Assembly: GCF_030546645.1 (NCBI RefSeq)
Contig: NZ_JAUOTO010000007.1
Location: 124,001 to 188,000, forward strand
Length of the DNA stretch: 64,000 bases
Direction of reading: 5' to 3'
Source of the DNA: Flavitalea plasmicola
GTDB taxonomy: Bacteria; Bacteroidota; Bacteroidia; Chitinophagales; Chitinophagaceae
Below are positions 52,595-60,955 of this stretch, in pieces. The translations under genes were made by a program, and so were the position numbers. Positions within the stretch are counted from its first letter, which is position 1, and every line of letters starts with the position of its first letter. The notes beneath the pieces were generated by a model. The model was not told the DNA's origin and ran no database searches. It saw only the letters and a program-made list of their open reading frames with translations.

Positions 52595-52623
52595 AGATCT
52601 GCCCGCCAGTGGCGGACAGATCT
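52595..52623. promoter_or_regulatory. Hairpin in the gldM-gldN spacer
   Basis: AGATCTG-C-CCGCC and GGCGG-A-CAGATCT pair over 12 bp with one C-A mismatch and the loop AGT. It lies directly after the gldM stop. It could act as a partial terminator or mRNA-stability element that sets the gldN level relative to gldM. Confidence 0.6.
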
Positions 52624-52633
52624 CAAAAATTTA

Positions 52634-54220
52634 TTATTTCAGGCTGAACACCATCGGAGGTAATTCCCGGTTTCTTCCGTCCTTACCTACCACCGTGATC
52701 GCGTCAAAGAAAACGTTGGTGCCAGGAGAGGCGCGCTGCACGATGCCGGCGGCTTGTCCGGTCCAGCGGGGACCTTCATTGACGGCTTCCTGGTATTGAG
52801 GGATATTGCCGCCCAGCGCTGCCAGCTTGTAGCTGACAACTCTGAAGCCTGACTGGAACTCAGAACCTTCCAGCTTGGCCAGCAATCCACCGATGGCTTT
52901 GAACTCAGCGGAGGAAATGGCGCCACCCTTCTTGGAACCTACAAAACCCGTGGGGTTCGGCAGGTATTTCACCCGCATGGGGAATTCCGTTCTCTTTCCG
53001 TCAGCGTCGACAATGATCTTACCATCGCCGGGGCTGGTGGGCACTACATTGTAGTTATCGCCATCGGTATGTGTGATCTCACCATTGGTGAAGGATACAT
53101 GCACTTTCTCGCGGCCTACGCTGCCACCGGAGATCCTTACGGGGTTGTCTTCCTTCACATACAGCACGTTCATCTTCTCCAGGAAAACAGAGGCGCCGGA
53201 AGGCTGGCCTACAGTATATTTTACATCTCTCTCGACAGTAGCAATGGTGCCATCGGGCTTAGCATAATCAATTTTTACTTTGACAGTACCGGTAGAGCTG
53301 ACCTTTGTTTTCCAAAGGGCTGTACCGTCTGCAGTCAGGGGCTGCACAGAGCCATTGATAGTGATCTTCGGCTGGGCGGCGGCACTGAAAGCGCCGATAC
53401 CGGCCTTGATCTCCAGGTCATCGCCTGGCATCAAATACGTAGCGTTGGGAGCTACAAGGGCGTCGAACTTGTCGAATACGATCTTCACTTCGCCGATGCG
53501 CTTGTGCAGCTCGTCGATCACATGGGCTTCAGAGTTCTTGATGTCACTCTGGAACTTGCTGAGGATCGTAAGGGCCGCAATGGTCGGCGTCATGTGGAAA
53601 TAGTTGATCGTCCAGTCCTTGGGAATATTGCCGCTGGGCGTATTGTTGGATTCCGACTTGGGAATGCTTAGGTCAAGGGGCAGTTCCTTCTCAAAACGCG
53701 CCTTGGTCTGGCGGAGCTCTTCCTTCAGCTTCTCGTCCGTCAGTTCCGGATAGTTCGAAGGGTCCAGCAGGTTCAGCAGATTGGTCTTATATTCAGTAAG
53801 ACCTTTGTACAGCTTGGGGCCTTCACCCTTTGTATCGAAGATACGGGTGGCGGCGTCCAGGTTACCTTCGGTAAATTCCTTTTTGCCATCCTTCATCTGG
53901 GGATTGGACTCCTCGATGAGCTGGTTCTTAAGGCCTTCGATATAGCTGGTGAGCTCACCGGAGATCTTTTGGGCTTTGAAAGCGCTGGGGGCCCACATTT
54001 TGGCTTTCTCAGCCGTCTGGGGGTCTTCGAGCTTTGCTTTGAATGAAGCGTAGGTGAGGTCATTCTTCTGACTAACCACCCCATTGGATTTTTCTATGCT
54101 CGTATTCACGGTCTTAAAAGCGTTCAATACCTCGACGGATACATTCAGTGCCAGCAGGGCTGTAAGCACCAAATACATCATATTGATCATCTTTTGCCGC
54201 GGTTCTTTAGGTAAAGACAT
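52634..54220 (-). CDS. gldM: Type IX secretion/gliding motor protein GldM
   Basis: A 528-residue rotary component of the T9SS motor. The N-terminus is cytoplasmic (MSLPKEPRQKMINMMYLVLT) with one membrane helix that inserts into the GldL ring (LTALLALNVSVEVLNAF). The long periplasmic part has four domains, ending TVVGKDGRNRELPPMVFSLK. Typical in length and in its opening PKEPRQKMINMMYLVLTALL. Between gldL and gldN in the same operon. Confidence 0.96.
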   Translation of the reverse strand: MSLPKEPRQKMINMMYLVLTALLALNVSVEVLNAFKTVNTSIEKSNGVVSQKNDLTYASFKAKLEDPQTAEKAKMWAPSAFKAQKISGELTSYIEGLKNQLIEESNPQMKDGKKEFTEGNLDAATRIFDTKGEGPKLYKGLTEYKTNLLNLLDPSNYPELTDEKLKEELRQTKARFEKELPLDLSIPKSESNNTPSGNIPKDWTINYFHMTPTIAALTILSKFQSDIKNSEAHVIDELHKRIGEVKIVFDKFDALVAPNATYLMPGDDLEIKAGIGAFSAAAQPKITINGSVQPLTADGTALWKTKVSSTGTVKVKIDYAKPDGTIATVERDVKYTVGQPSGASVFLEKMNVLYVKEDNPVRISGGSVGREKVHVSFTNGEITHTDGDNYNVVPTSPGDGKIIVDADGKRTEFPMRVKYLPNPTGFVGSKKGGAISSAEFKAIGGLLAKLEGSEFQSGFRVVSYKLAALGGNIPQYQEAVNEGPRWTGQAAGIVQRASPGTNVFFDAITVVGKDGRNRELPPMVFSLK

Positions 54221-54302
54221 GGGTCAGTAAATTATTTATTTTCCAAATTGTAGTTTTTCATAATGGTGCTCCGGACAAAACGGGCTGGTAGATATCATGA
54301 TA

Positions 54303-55076
54303 TTAGGACTGGCGGCCTTGCATTGCGCTCAGCATATTGCCATAAACATGGTTCAGATTACCCAGGTTCTTAGCGAGCAGGGCAATTTGTTCCTGTGTCT
54401 TCTTAGCGTCGGATACACTGCCTTGCATCGTCTCGGAGGCCTTCACCAGGTTGCCATAGAAGCTGTTCATCGCCTTCAAATGGTTGTTGGTATCCTGCAG
54501 TTCCAGCTCATAGATGGCATTCAGGCTGCCCAGGTTCTTGGTCAGCACCTGCACCTGTGTATGGAATTGCTTGGTGCCTTCAGCGGCAGCGTTGAAGCTG
54601 GAAATGGTATTGGTAGCATTCTGGTAAGCGCCTTTCATGCTATCCAGGGCCAGTGCGGCTTCTTTAGTCTTATTGGTATAATCGGTTGTCGCAGCAAGGG
54701 CGCCGGAGACATCGCTGATCTTTTCAACAGTCGTACCGAATTTCTTGAACCCATCGCTCAGGCGATTCAGGTTAGCCGGCGTAATATCGGCTTCCTGCAG
54801 CATTTTGTCCATCTTGTCCAGGGCAGGATTACCGCTGGTGCCACCGGCCAGTTTGGGCAGCGCTTCAACCAGGGCATGCATTTCACCTCCGGGAGGGGGT
54901 AAGAAAGCATATACGAGGAAGATCAAAGCCTCTGTCAACAAACCTGCAGTCAAAAAGAAGTCGGCCAGTTTCGTGTGCAGGATCTTTTGCAGGGCTCCGA
55001 AGATAACAACGGCTGCACCTACGCACACTATAATGTTTATCAGTCTTTCGGTAGATTTAGATACACCAGCGCTCAT
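54303..55076 (-). CDS. gldL: Type IX secretion/gliding motor protein GldL
   Basis: A 257-residue inner-membrane protein forming the pentameric stator-like ring around GldM. Two membrane helices lie at about residues 12-30 and 38-60 (IIVCVGAAVVIFGALQKILH, then LADFFLTAGLLTEALIFLVY) with the conserved Glu in the second, proposed to carry protons. A long cytoplasmic helical part follows (from HALVEALPKLAGG). Located between gldK and gldM. Confidence 0.95.
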   Translation of the reverse strand: MSAGVSKSTERLINIIVCVGAAVVIFGALQKILHTKLADFFLTAGLLTEALIFLVYAFLPPPGGEMHALVEALPKLAGGTSGNPALDKMDKMLQEADITPANLNRLSDGFKKFGTTVEKISDVSGALAATTDYTNKTKEAALALDSMKGAYQNATNTISSFNAAAEGTKQFHTQVQVLTKNLGSLNAIYELELQDTNNHLKAMNSFYGNLVKASETMQGSVSDAKKTQEQIALLAKNLGNLNHVYGNMLSAMQGRQS

Positions 55077-55194
55077 AGTTTAAATTTTTAAGTGTTTTTG
55101 AAAGGATTTTAGAAGGGTTATGGAAAAAAGAGTTCCTGTTGATTTCTAGGTTCTCAAAATCAAAACGTAATTTTTTTTAAAAAATTGTCAGGTC

Positions 55195-56484
55195 CTACCT
55201 GCGGTTGTTGGTCATTGTAGGCGGCAGATCGATCACACACCGGAACCCGATGTACGACTTGGCAGTATCCTGGTACTCATAAGTACGGGTACTGGTCTGC
55301 AGAAAATAACCTACATCCTTCCAACTGCCGCCACGTATCACCTTACGCTTCATACGGGGGGGGTCGGAATCTTTCGCATTCCAACGGATATCCGGGTTCA
55401 TGTCGTGCTGGAAGTTGTAAGAACCTTCATAATAGAAGGAGGAGGTCCACTCAGCCACGTTGCCGGCCATGCAATACAGACCAAAGTCATTAGGCCAGTA
55501 CGCATCGGCACGAACCGTATAGAACCCGCCATCTTCCGGGTAGTTACCACGGCCAGGTTTGAAGTTTGCCAGTAAGCAGCCTTTTTTATTTCTCAGGTAA
55601 TAGTTACCCCAGGGAAACATCGATTGAGAACGTCCGCCGCGTGACGCATATTCCCACTCCGACTCGGTAGGCAGACGGAAATCCGATTCGGTAGCCATTT
55701 TCTTCCTTTCCAGGAAGGAATTCAGGTAGCGCGTCCTCCATTCGCAGAACACCGTCGCCTGCGTCCAGTTCACCCCTACCACAGGATAATTGCCGAAAGC
55801 AGGGTGGGAATAGTAGCGCTTGGTCATGGGCTCATTATACGAATAGCTGAAATCACGGATCCAGACCAGGGTATCCGGATAGATCTTAACGTCTTTTTTC
55901 CGGATATACTGACCACGGGGCTTGCCTTCATTTTGCTTCTGAGCGGCTTCCTTCAGGTCAAAGGTCTCTGAATGGTACACCAGCTTGTTGGGATCAATTT
56001 CTTTCTTGCCGAAGATACGGTTGTCGGGAACGACTACCATCTGATCGATCTTCTCGATCGTGGCCTTGTCGCCCCATTTGATGGTAGAAGCCTTCTTCCA
56101 GTCGATCTGGAAATGGCCGTCCACATCCTTACCATATTGCATCAGGGTTGCTGCAGTGGAGTCTCTTACCCAGTTGGTAAACTGGCGGTACTCATTGTTA
56201 GTGATCTCTGTGGCATCCATCCAGAAACCATTAATAGAGGTTTGCCTGTTCCTTGCAGTGTAAGCAAAGTTGACGTCTTCATCGCTCGGCCCCATGTGGA
56301 AGGTTCCGGGCGGGATATACACCATACCGGGGGGCTTCGAAAGATTATAGGCATTTGCAGGAGAAACGCCGTGCAACTGCCCGTCATCAGGGAGTCCCTT
56401 GTGGGACTTGCCTAACTTTCCGCATGCGGTCATCAGCATCAAAGCCGACAAGGCCGTCAAAGTGGATAGGTTTTTCATTTTCAT
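55195..56484 (-). CDS. gldK: Type IX secretion/gliding lipoprotein GldK (FGE-sulfatase fold)
   Basis: A 429-residue outer-membrane-attached lipoprotein that forms the T9SS periplasmic ring with GldN. The start at 56484 gives MKMKNLSTLTALSALMLMTA before the lipid-attachment Cys; an in-frame start 14 codons upstream lacks a signal. The domain resembles formylglycine-generating enzymes: GMVYIPPGTFHMGPSDEDVN, DATEITNNEYRQFTNWVRDS, PVVGVNWTQATVFCEWRTRY, RLPTESEWEYASRGGRSQSM and VIRGGSWKDVGYFLQTSTRT. First gene of gldKLMN, with a good promoter candidate just upstream. Confidence 0.95.
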   Translation of the reverse strand: MKMKNLSTLTALSALMLMTACGKLGKSHKGLPDDGQLHGVSPANAYNLSKPPGMVYIPPGTFHMGPSDEDVNFAYTARNRQTSINGFWMDATEITNNEYRQFTNWVRDSTAATLMQYGKDVDGHFQIDWKKASTIKWGDKATIEKIDQMVVVPDNRIFGKKEIDPNKLVYHSETFDLKEAAQKQNEGKPRGQYIRKKDVKIYPDTLVWIRDFSYSYNEPMTKRYYSHPAFGNYPVVGVNWTQATVFCEWRTRYLNSFLERKKMATESDFRLPTESEWEYASRGGRSQSMFPWGNYYLRNKKGCLLANFKPGRGNYPEDGGFYTVRADAYWPNDFGLYCMAGNVAEWTSSFYYEGSYNFQHDMNPDIRWNAKDSDPPRMKRKVIRGGSWKDVGYFLQTSTRTYEYQDTAKSYIGFRCVIDLPPTMTNNRR

Positions 56485-56533
56485 AATATTAAAGGGTATT
56501 GGGCAAAAAAAATCTTTTGACAACATCTCGCTA

Positions 56534-56564
56534 CAAGTTTAAAATTAATTTTTCGAAAGTCAAA
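56534..56564 (-). promoter_or_regulatory. Promoter candidate for gldKLMN
   Basis: On the minus strand, TTTG (56564-56561) is followed after 19 bp by TAAACTTG (56541-56534), which fits the Bacteroidota TTTG / TAnnTTTG promoter with one mismatch and normal spacing. It lies 50 bp upstream of the gldK start. Confidence 0.55.
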
Positions 56565-56640
56565 GTTTTGATCCGGATTAAAAGTCCTTTGCCGCTTACC
56601 ACTTTAAATCCCAATGGTTTACGCAAACATTACGACATTT

Positions 56641-56699
56641 TCAAAGGCCGGACAAAATCCTCGAATCGTCCATTCAAAACATGCTCTCAAAGGCCGGAC
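56641..56699. repeat. 13-bp direct repeat upstream of gldK
   Basis: TCAAAGGCCGGAC occurs at 56641-56653 and again at 56687-56699, 46 bp apart start to start, in the gldK-DUF255 spacer. Both copies contain GGCC-centred dyads. They lie upstream of the gldK promoter candidate, so a regulator site is possible. Confidence 0.5.
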
Positions 56700-56777
56700 G
56701 AAACCTTCTAAGCCAAGACGCTAGTTATATTAACGCAGGGCATGCCCGACTTATTGTACATTCAAGGGGCTAAACTT

Positions 56778-58790
56778 TTACACATTTTCGAGGAGACGGA
56801 TGAACGCAGCAACTTCATTTACAGGTAGTTGACAGGTATAGTTTTTACATAGGAACATCAACGGAAAGTCTTCCACAGACTTATCCGACAATAAAGGGAA
56901 TTGGGTATTGATAACGTTGGCAGATTGAAAGACCCGGTAGGGGATAAACTGCTGTAAAAGTGCTGACCGGGCCTCTTCCGGGTGCCTGCCGGTGAGAACG
57001 ATCTCCGGGATTATATACGTAAGGGCCTGGTACAGGGTTGCCCAAATTCCAAAACTGCCGGGGTACTGTGTCACAGGCCTGTGAAGCCCCGCCGCCATCC
57101 GGACCGCCCGCTCCCGCCATGCCCCTTCATTAAAAATAATGCCCATATACGCCAGGTTAAATGCCATCAGCCCATTTCCGGAAGGCGTGGCCCCATCGTA
57201 AATCTCCTTTTTACGGACGATCAGGTCCTGCTGATCTTTGTGCGTAAAGAAGAAAAGGTCCGTATCCTCATCGGAGAAATGATGGAGGGTAAATTCCATA
57301 ATCTCCTTAGCTTTAATAAGATAGCCGGCATCGCCCGTTATTTCCTGCAGCTGGAGCAGGGCTGCCATCAGCCCCGCATAATCGTCCAGGAAAGCGGGGA
57401 ATTTGGCCTGTCCGGCTTTATATGAGTGATAAAAAAAATATAAGTCTTTGCCTTTCAAATGCCGGTAGATAAAATCCATGTTTTCTACGGCCCATTCCCT
57501 GTATTGCTCATCGCCCAAAGCGCCATAAGCCTTACAACAGGCAATATTCATCAGGGCATTCCAGCCCAAAAGTATCTTGTCATCCAGGGCCGGGCGAACG
57601 CGCTGCCCACGATGTGCCAGCAGGCGGATACGGGCGCTTTCGATCCGCGGATCATGGGACACCAGGTCGCCGGGCCGGATGAGGATATTCCTCCCTTCCC
57701 AGTTACCTTCCGCCGTCACGCCATAAAATTGATTGAAAACAGGAGCCTCTTCCCCCAGCACCGCATCGATCTCCGTCTTGTCCCAAACATAAAAACGCCC
57801 TTCTTCCCCTTCACTATCCGCGTCCAGCGCCGAATAAAATGCCCCCGCGCCATCCGACAATTCCCGGCGGACAAAATCCATGGTCTGCCGGATCGTATCC
57901 CTATACACCTCTTTATGGGTAAGCTGGTACGCCTCACTTAGCACGATGACCAGCAGAGCGTTGTCATAAAGCATCTTTTCAAAATGGGGGACCAGCCAAT
58001 TTCCGTCCGTTGAATAACGGGCAAAGCCTCCTCCCAGCTGATCATATATTCCTCCCCGGATCATTTTCTCCAGGCTGAGACAAGCCTGCTCCAAAGCAGC
58101 AGCTTCCTTTGTAAAATAATAATAATGTAAAAGGAACTGGATGGAGAAGGTCTGGGGGAACTTTGGCGCCCTGCCAAAGCCGCCATCCTGCTTATCGGCC
58201 ATGCCCATCAGGCTTTCATAGACCTGGCGAAGCGTATCCTTATGGAAGACTCCGCCGCCGGGAAGGGGAGCGCCCCCGCCCACGCCGAAAGATCCCGTTG
58301 TCGCCACATGATCGGTGAGCTGCTGCGCCTGCTGCTCTATCTCCTGCCTTTTCTCCCGGAATGAGTCCGTAATCGCCTTCAGGACGTCCCGCCAGGAAGG
58401 ACGGTTGTAGATGGCCCGGGGAGGGAAATAAGTGCCCCCGTAAAAAGGCTTGCCCTCCGGCGTGAGAAATACATTCAAAGGCCAGCCGCCACTGCCGGTG
58501 ATGGCCTGCACAGCCTCCATGTATATGTGGTCCAGGTCCGGACGTTCCTCCCGGTCGATCTTGATGTTGATGAAATGCCGGTTCATAAAGCCCGCTGTCT
58601 CTTCATCCTCGAAGCTTTCCCTTTCCATGACATGACACCAGTGACAAGCCGCATAGCCAATGCTTACCAGAATGGGCTTATTTTCCGTCCTGGCTTTCTG
58701 CAATGCCTCGTCTCCCCAGGGATACCAATCCACCGGGTTATGGGCATGCTGCAATAAATAAGGGCTGGTCTCCTGTGAGAGTCTGTTCAT
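56778..58790 (-). CDS. DUF255 thioredoxin-like / six-hairpin glycosidase-like protein (YyaL family)
   Basis: A 670-residue protein. The N-terminal domain (residues 1-165) is the DUF255 thioredoxin fold with signature [20 protein letters not shown] and the active-site-like [20 protein letters not shown]. The rest is an alpha/alpha-barrel of the six-hairpin glycosidase type ([59 protein letters not shown]). The family (YyaL, human SSP411) has no firmly proven reaction. The gene's upstream side is occupied by the compound heptamer repeat array (site D). Confidence 0.95.
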   Translation of the reverse strand: MNRLSQETSPYLLQHAHNPVDWYPWGDEALQKARTENKPILVSIGYAACHWCHVMERESFEDEETAGFMNRHFINIKIDREERPDLDHIYMEAVQAITGSGGWPLNVFLTPEGKPFYGGTYFPPRAIYNRPSWRDVLKAITDSFREKRQEIEQQAQQLTDHVATTGSFGVGGGAPLPGGGVFHKDTLRQVYESLMGMADKQDGGFGRAPKFPQTFSIQFLLHYYYFTKEAAALEQACLSLEKMIRGGIYDQLGGGFARYSTDGNWLVPHFEKMLYDNALLVIVLSEAYQLTHKEVYRDTIRQTMDFVRRELSDGAGAFYSALDADSEGEEGRFYVWDKTEIDAVLGEEAPVFNQFYGVTAEGNWEGRNILIRPGDLVSHDPRIESARIRLLAHRGQRVRPALDDKILLGWNALMNIACCKAYGALGDEQYREWAVENMDFIYRHLKGKDLYFFYHSYKAGQAKFPAFLDDYAGLMAALLQLQEITGDAGYLIKAKEIMEFTLHHFSDEDTDLFFFTHKDQQDLIVRKKEIYDGATPSGNGLMAFNLAYMGIIFNEGAWRERAVRMAAGLHRPVTQYPGSFGIWATLYQALTYIIPEIVLTGRHPEEARSALLQQFIPYRVFQSANVINTQFPLLSDKSVEDFPLMFLCKNYTCQLPVNEVAAFIRLLENV

Positions 58791-58794
58791 AATT

Positions 58795-59009
58795 CAGCTT
58801 CAAGCTGCAAGCGACAAGCTGCAAGCCTGGGACTTAAAGTTACAAGCTTCAGGCCAGAAATTAGCTGCAAGCGACAAGCTTCAAGCTACAAGCAAAAAAA
58901 ACAGCTGCAAGCTTCAAGCTACAAGCTACAAGTAAAGAATGTTAGGTATTAGAAGAATCAAAAGCACTTAAAAGTCGAGCTTGCAGCTTGAAGCTAGCAG
59001 CTTGCGGCT
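58795..59009. repeat. Compound heptamer hairpin array, site D
   Basis: Three AAGCTNC-type left arms (58795-58827, 58862-58893, 58903-58932) are followed by one complementary right arm (58978-59009). Any of the three can pair with the right arm, so alternative hairpins are possible. The array fills the spacer between hemD and the DUF255 gene and ends 4 bp from the hemD stop codon. Confidence 0.85.
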
Positions 59010-59012
59010 TTA

Positions 59013-59786
59013 TCAGATTCTCTTCCCCACCACAGCCAGGTATTTCTCCAGGGCCGAAACCATGGAAGGCGCCTGCGGCTGGGGAGCCTTGATATCGAGG
59101 GTGAGGCCGGCTTCTTCAACAGCTTTCGAAGTATTGCTGCCAAAAGCCCCGATCTTAGTGCCGTTTTGCTTGAATTTGGGATAATTATCGAAGAGACTTT
59201 TCACACCGCTGGGAGTGAAAAAACAAATAATGTCATATTCGCTTTGATCGAGGACGACCTTCACATCATTGCTGATGGTCCGGTACATGAACGGGGTGGC
59301 AAATCCGCAATTGTTATGCTTCAGCCAATTGATGATCTCGTTATCCTGCTGATTCTCCGAGCACGGATAAAGGAACTTCTCGTTCTCTTTATGTTTGTTG
59401 ATGACGTCGAACATGCTTTTGTTCAATCCATCGGCGCCATAAAAAACTTTCCGCTTGCGATAGAGGATGAACTTCTGGAGATAGAGGGCCACAGCTTCCG
59501 TGATACAGAAATACTTGGTGTCCTGCGAAACGATCACCTTCATCTCTTCACAGATACGAAAGAAATGGTCGATAGCATTACGACTGGTGAAGATCACCGC
59601 CGTGTATTGCGCGATATCTACCTTTTGCTTCCGGAAATCCTTTGCAGGGATGGGTTCCAGGCGAATGAACGGATGGAAAGCCAGTTCCACGTCGTATTTC
59701 TTGGCAAGTTCGAAATACGGCGACTTGTCTGTCTCAGGTCTGGGTTGCGTGATTAAAATCCTTTGTTTATCCCCGTTTTTAATCAT
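59013..59786 (-). CDS. hemD: Uroporphyrinogen-III synthase
   Basis: A 257-residue enzyme that closes hydroxymethylbilane to uroporphyrinogen III in haem and cobamide synthesis. Conservation in this family is weak; the recognisable parts are ILITQPRPETDKSPYFELAK, QYTAVIFTSRNAIDHFFRIC, KFLYPCSENQQDNEIINWL and YDIICFFTPSGVKSLFDNYP, then KIGAFGSNTSKAVEEAGL. It follows the DUF4271 gene, a normal Bacteroidota arrangement. Confidence 0.93.
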   Translation of the reverse strand: MIKNGDKQRILITQPRPETDKSPYFELAKKYDVELAFHPFIRLEPIPAKDFRKQKVDIAQYTAVIFTSRNAIDHFFRICEEMKVIVSQDTKYFCITEAVALYLQKFILYRKRKVFYGADGLNKSMFDVINKHKENEKFLYPCSENQQDNEIINWLKHNNCGFATPFMYRTISNDVKVVLDQSEYDIICFFTPSGVKSLFDNYPKFKQNGTKIGAFGSNTSKAVEEAGLTLDIKAPQPQAPSMVSALEKYLAVVGKRI

Positions 59787-59816
59787 TTGTGTTTCCCCTA
59801 TGGATTTGTAAAGTTA

Positions 59817-60923
59817 CTACACTTTTTCCAAATAAGTCAATAACACCTTGTAAATCAACAGCAGGGGTGCTATTTCGAAGGCGCAAAGGTACAAAAAAAA
59901 GTAAAACGGAGTTAGTTTTATTTCGGTCCTTACGGGCCGGTAGGCCGCCACCACCCTATAGATCAGCAAGATAAAAACCATTGCTACTGAAATAGTTATA
60001 AAGACCTCCCGGGCTTCCAGGCCAGAAAAAGTGATCAGGATCAAGAAAGGGAGGAGGAAAATTCCCAGCATTTTATTCACCAGGAATACCACGAAGATAT
60101 AAGTATCGGTAGCCCGTGAAATACCAAAGACCCAGCCGCTGAATTTCAGGATCAGGAATTTTCCCAGGTAAATGACGGCCAGCCCGGCGATGCAGTCCAG
60201 GTAGAGGACCCAGAAGTTAAGCCCACTGCCCAACCGGGAATAATACAGCAGGAAACAGGCATACAATCCGCCCGTGACGAAGAACAGGATATTCAGCAGC
60301 AGGGAAGGCAGGGGCGCCTGCAGCACCTGTTCCCTTATCTGCTGCTGCCGCAGCGATACACGGAAGAACAAGGTCATCAGGTTGGAAAAATATTTCTCGA
60401 AGAAGATCCGCACCAGGGCGAAATAGAACAGGATACCCACCAGCAGGTAGAAGAAGCTGTCCTTTGATTGGGGCCGGTGCGGCTGAAAAGGCTGCTGCAC
60501 GGGCTTGCCCGGGAAATTAAAATATGTATTGATGTTCAGCACCTGCCTCCAGTAAACAAGCGCGTCAGGTCCTTTCTCCTTCACAGGCGCGGATGGCGCG
60601 GGTCCGCCTGCCGGCTGAGCCGCCAGCACCGTACTATCAGGCCGCATCTTCGCAATGACAGCCGTGGCCGAGTCGCGCCGGCCTGCCGTATCGCGTCGCA
60701 GACTATCCCTGCGCAGGCTGTCGCGGCGATGACGCCGCAGGGCCTTCGCAACAGAATCAGCCCTGATCGCGGAGTCGGATCGCACCACCGGACGATGCGC
60801 CGTGACATGCAAGCTGTCATGCACGGGCCGGGCCGGCGGCAAGGTCGTGTCGGTTTGAGCAAACAGGTTGCCAAAGAACAAAAGGCAGGGAACAAGGAGA
60901 GAAACTAGTTTATGCAGGTACAT
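59817..60923 (-). CDS. DUF4271 membrane protein with basic low-complexity segment
   Basis: A 368-residue protein. The start ATG at 60923 (MYLHKLVSLLVPCLLFFGNL) is better than a GTG three codons earlier. After the signal-like segment, residues 45-85 form a repetitive charged stretch (RRHRRDSLRRDSLRRDTAGR) of likely disorder. From about residue 145 come some six membrane helices typical of DUF4271 (FFYLLVGILFYFALVRIFFE, FWVLYLDCIAGLAVIYLGKF). Function unknown; it neighbours hemD as is common in Bacteroidota. Confidence 0.88.
   Translation of the reverse strand: MYLHKLVSLLVPCLLFFGNLFAQTDTTLPPARPVHDSLHVTAHRPVVRSDSAIRADSVAKALRRHRRDSLRRDSLRRDTAGRRDSATAVIAKMRPDSTVLAAQPAGGPAPSAPVKEKGPDALVYWRQVLNINTYFNFPGKPVQQPFQPHRPQSKDSFFYLLVGILFYFALVRIFFEKYFSNLMTLFFRVSLRQQQIREQVLQAPLPSLLLNILFFVTGGLYACFLLYYSRLGSGLNFWVLYLDCIAGLAVIYLGKFLILKFSGWVFGISRATDTYIFVVFLVNKMLGIFLLPFLILITFSGLEAREVFITISVAMVFILLIYRVVAAYRPVRTEIKLTPFYFFLYLCAFEIAPLLLIYKVLLTYLEKV
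59884..59891 (-). promoter_or_regulatory. Candidate internal promoter for hemD
   Basis: TACCTTTG on the minus strand matches the TAnnTTTG consensus exactly, about 98 bp upstream of hemD and within the end of the DUF4271 gene. No -33 box is evident. Confidence 0.35.
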
Positions 60924-60955
60924 ATTGGTCACGGTTACAAAAGTATCATTTGATT

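Noticed and set aside
58795-59009. Possible CRISPR array
   Set aside because: The units are 7 bp with no unique spacers of constant length and form complementary arms. No cas gene is present.
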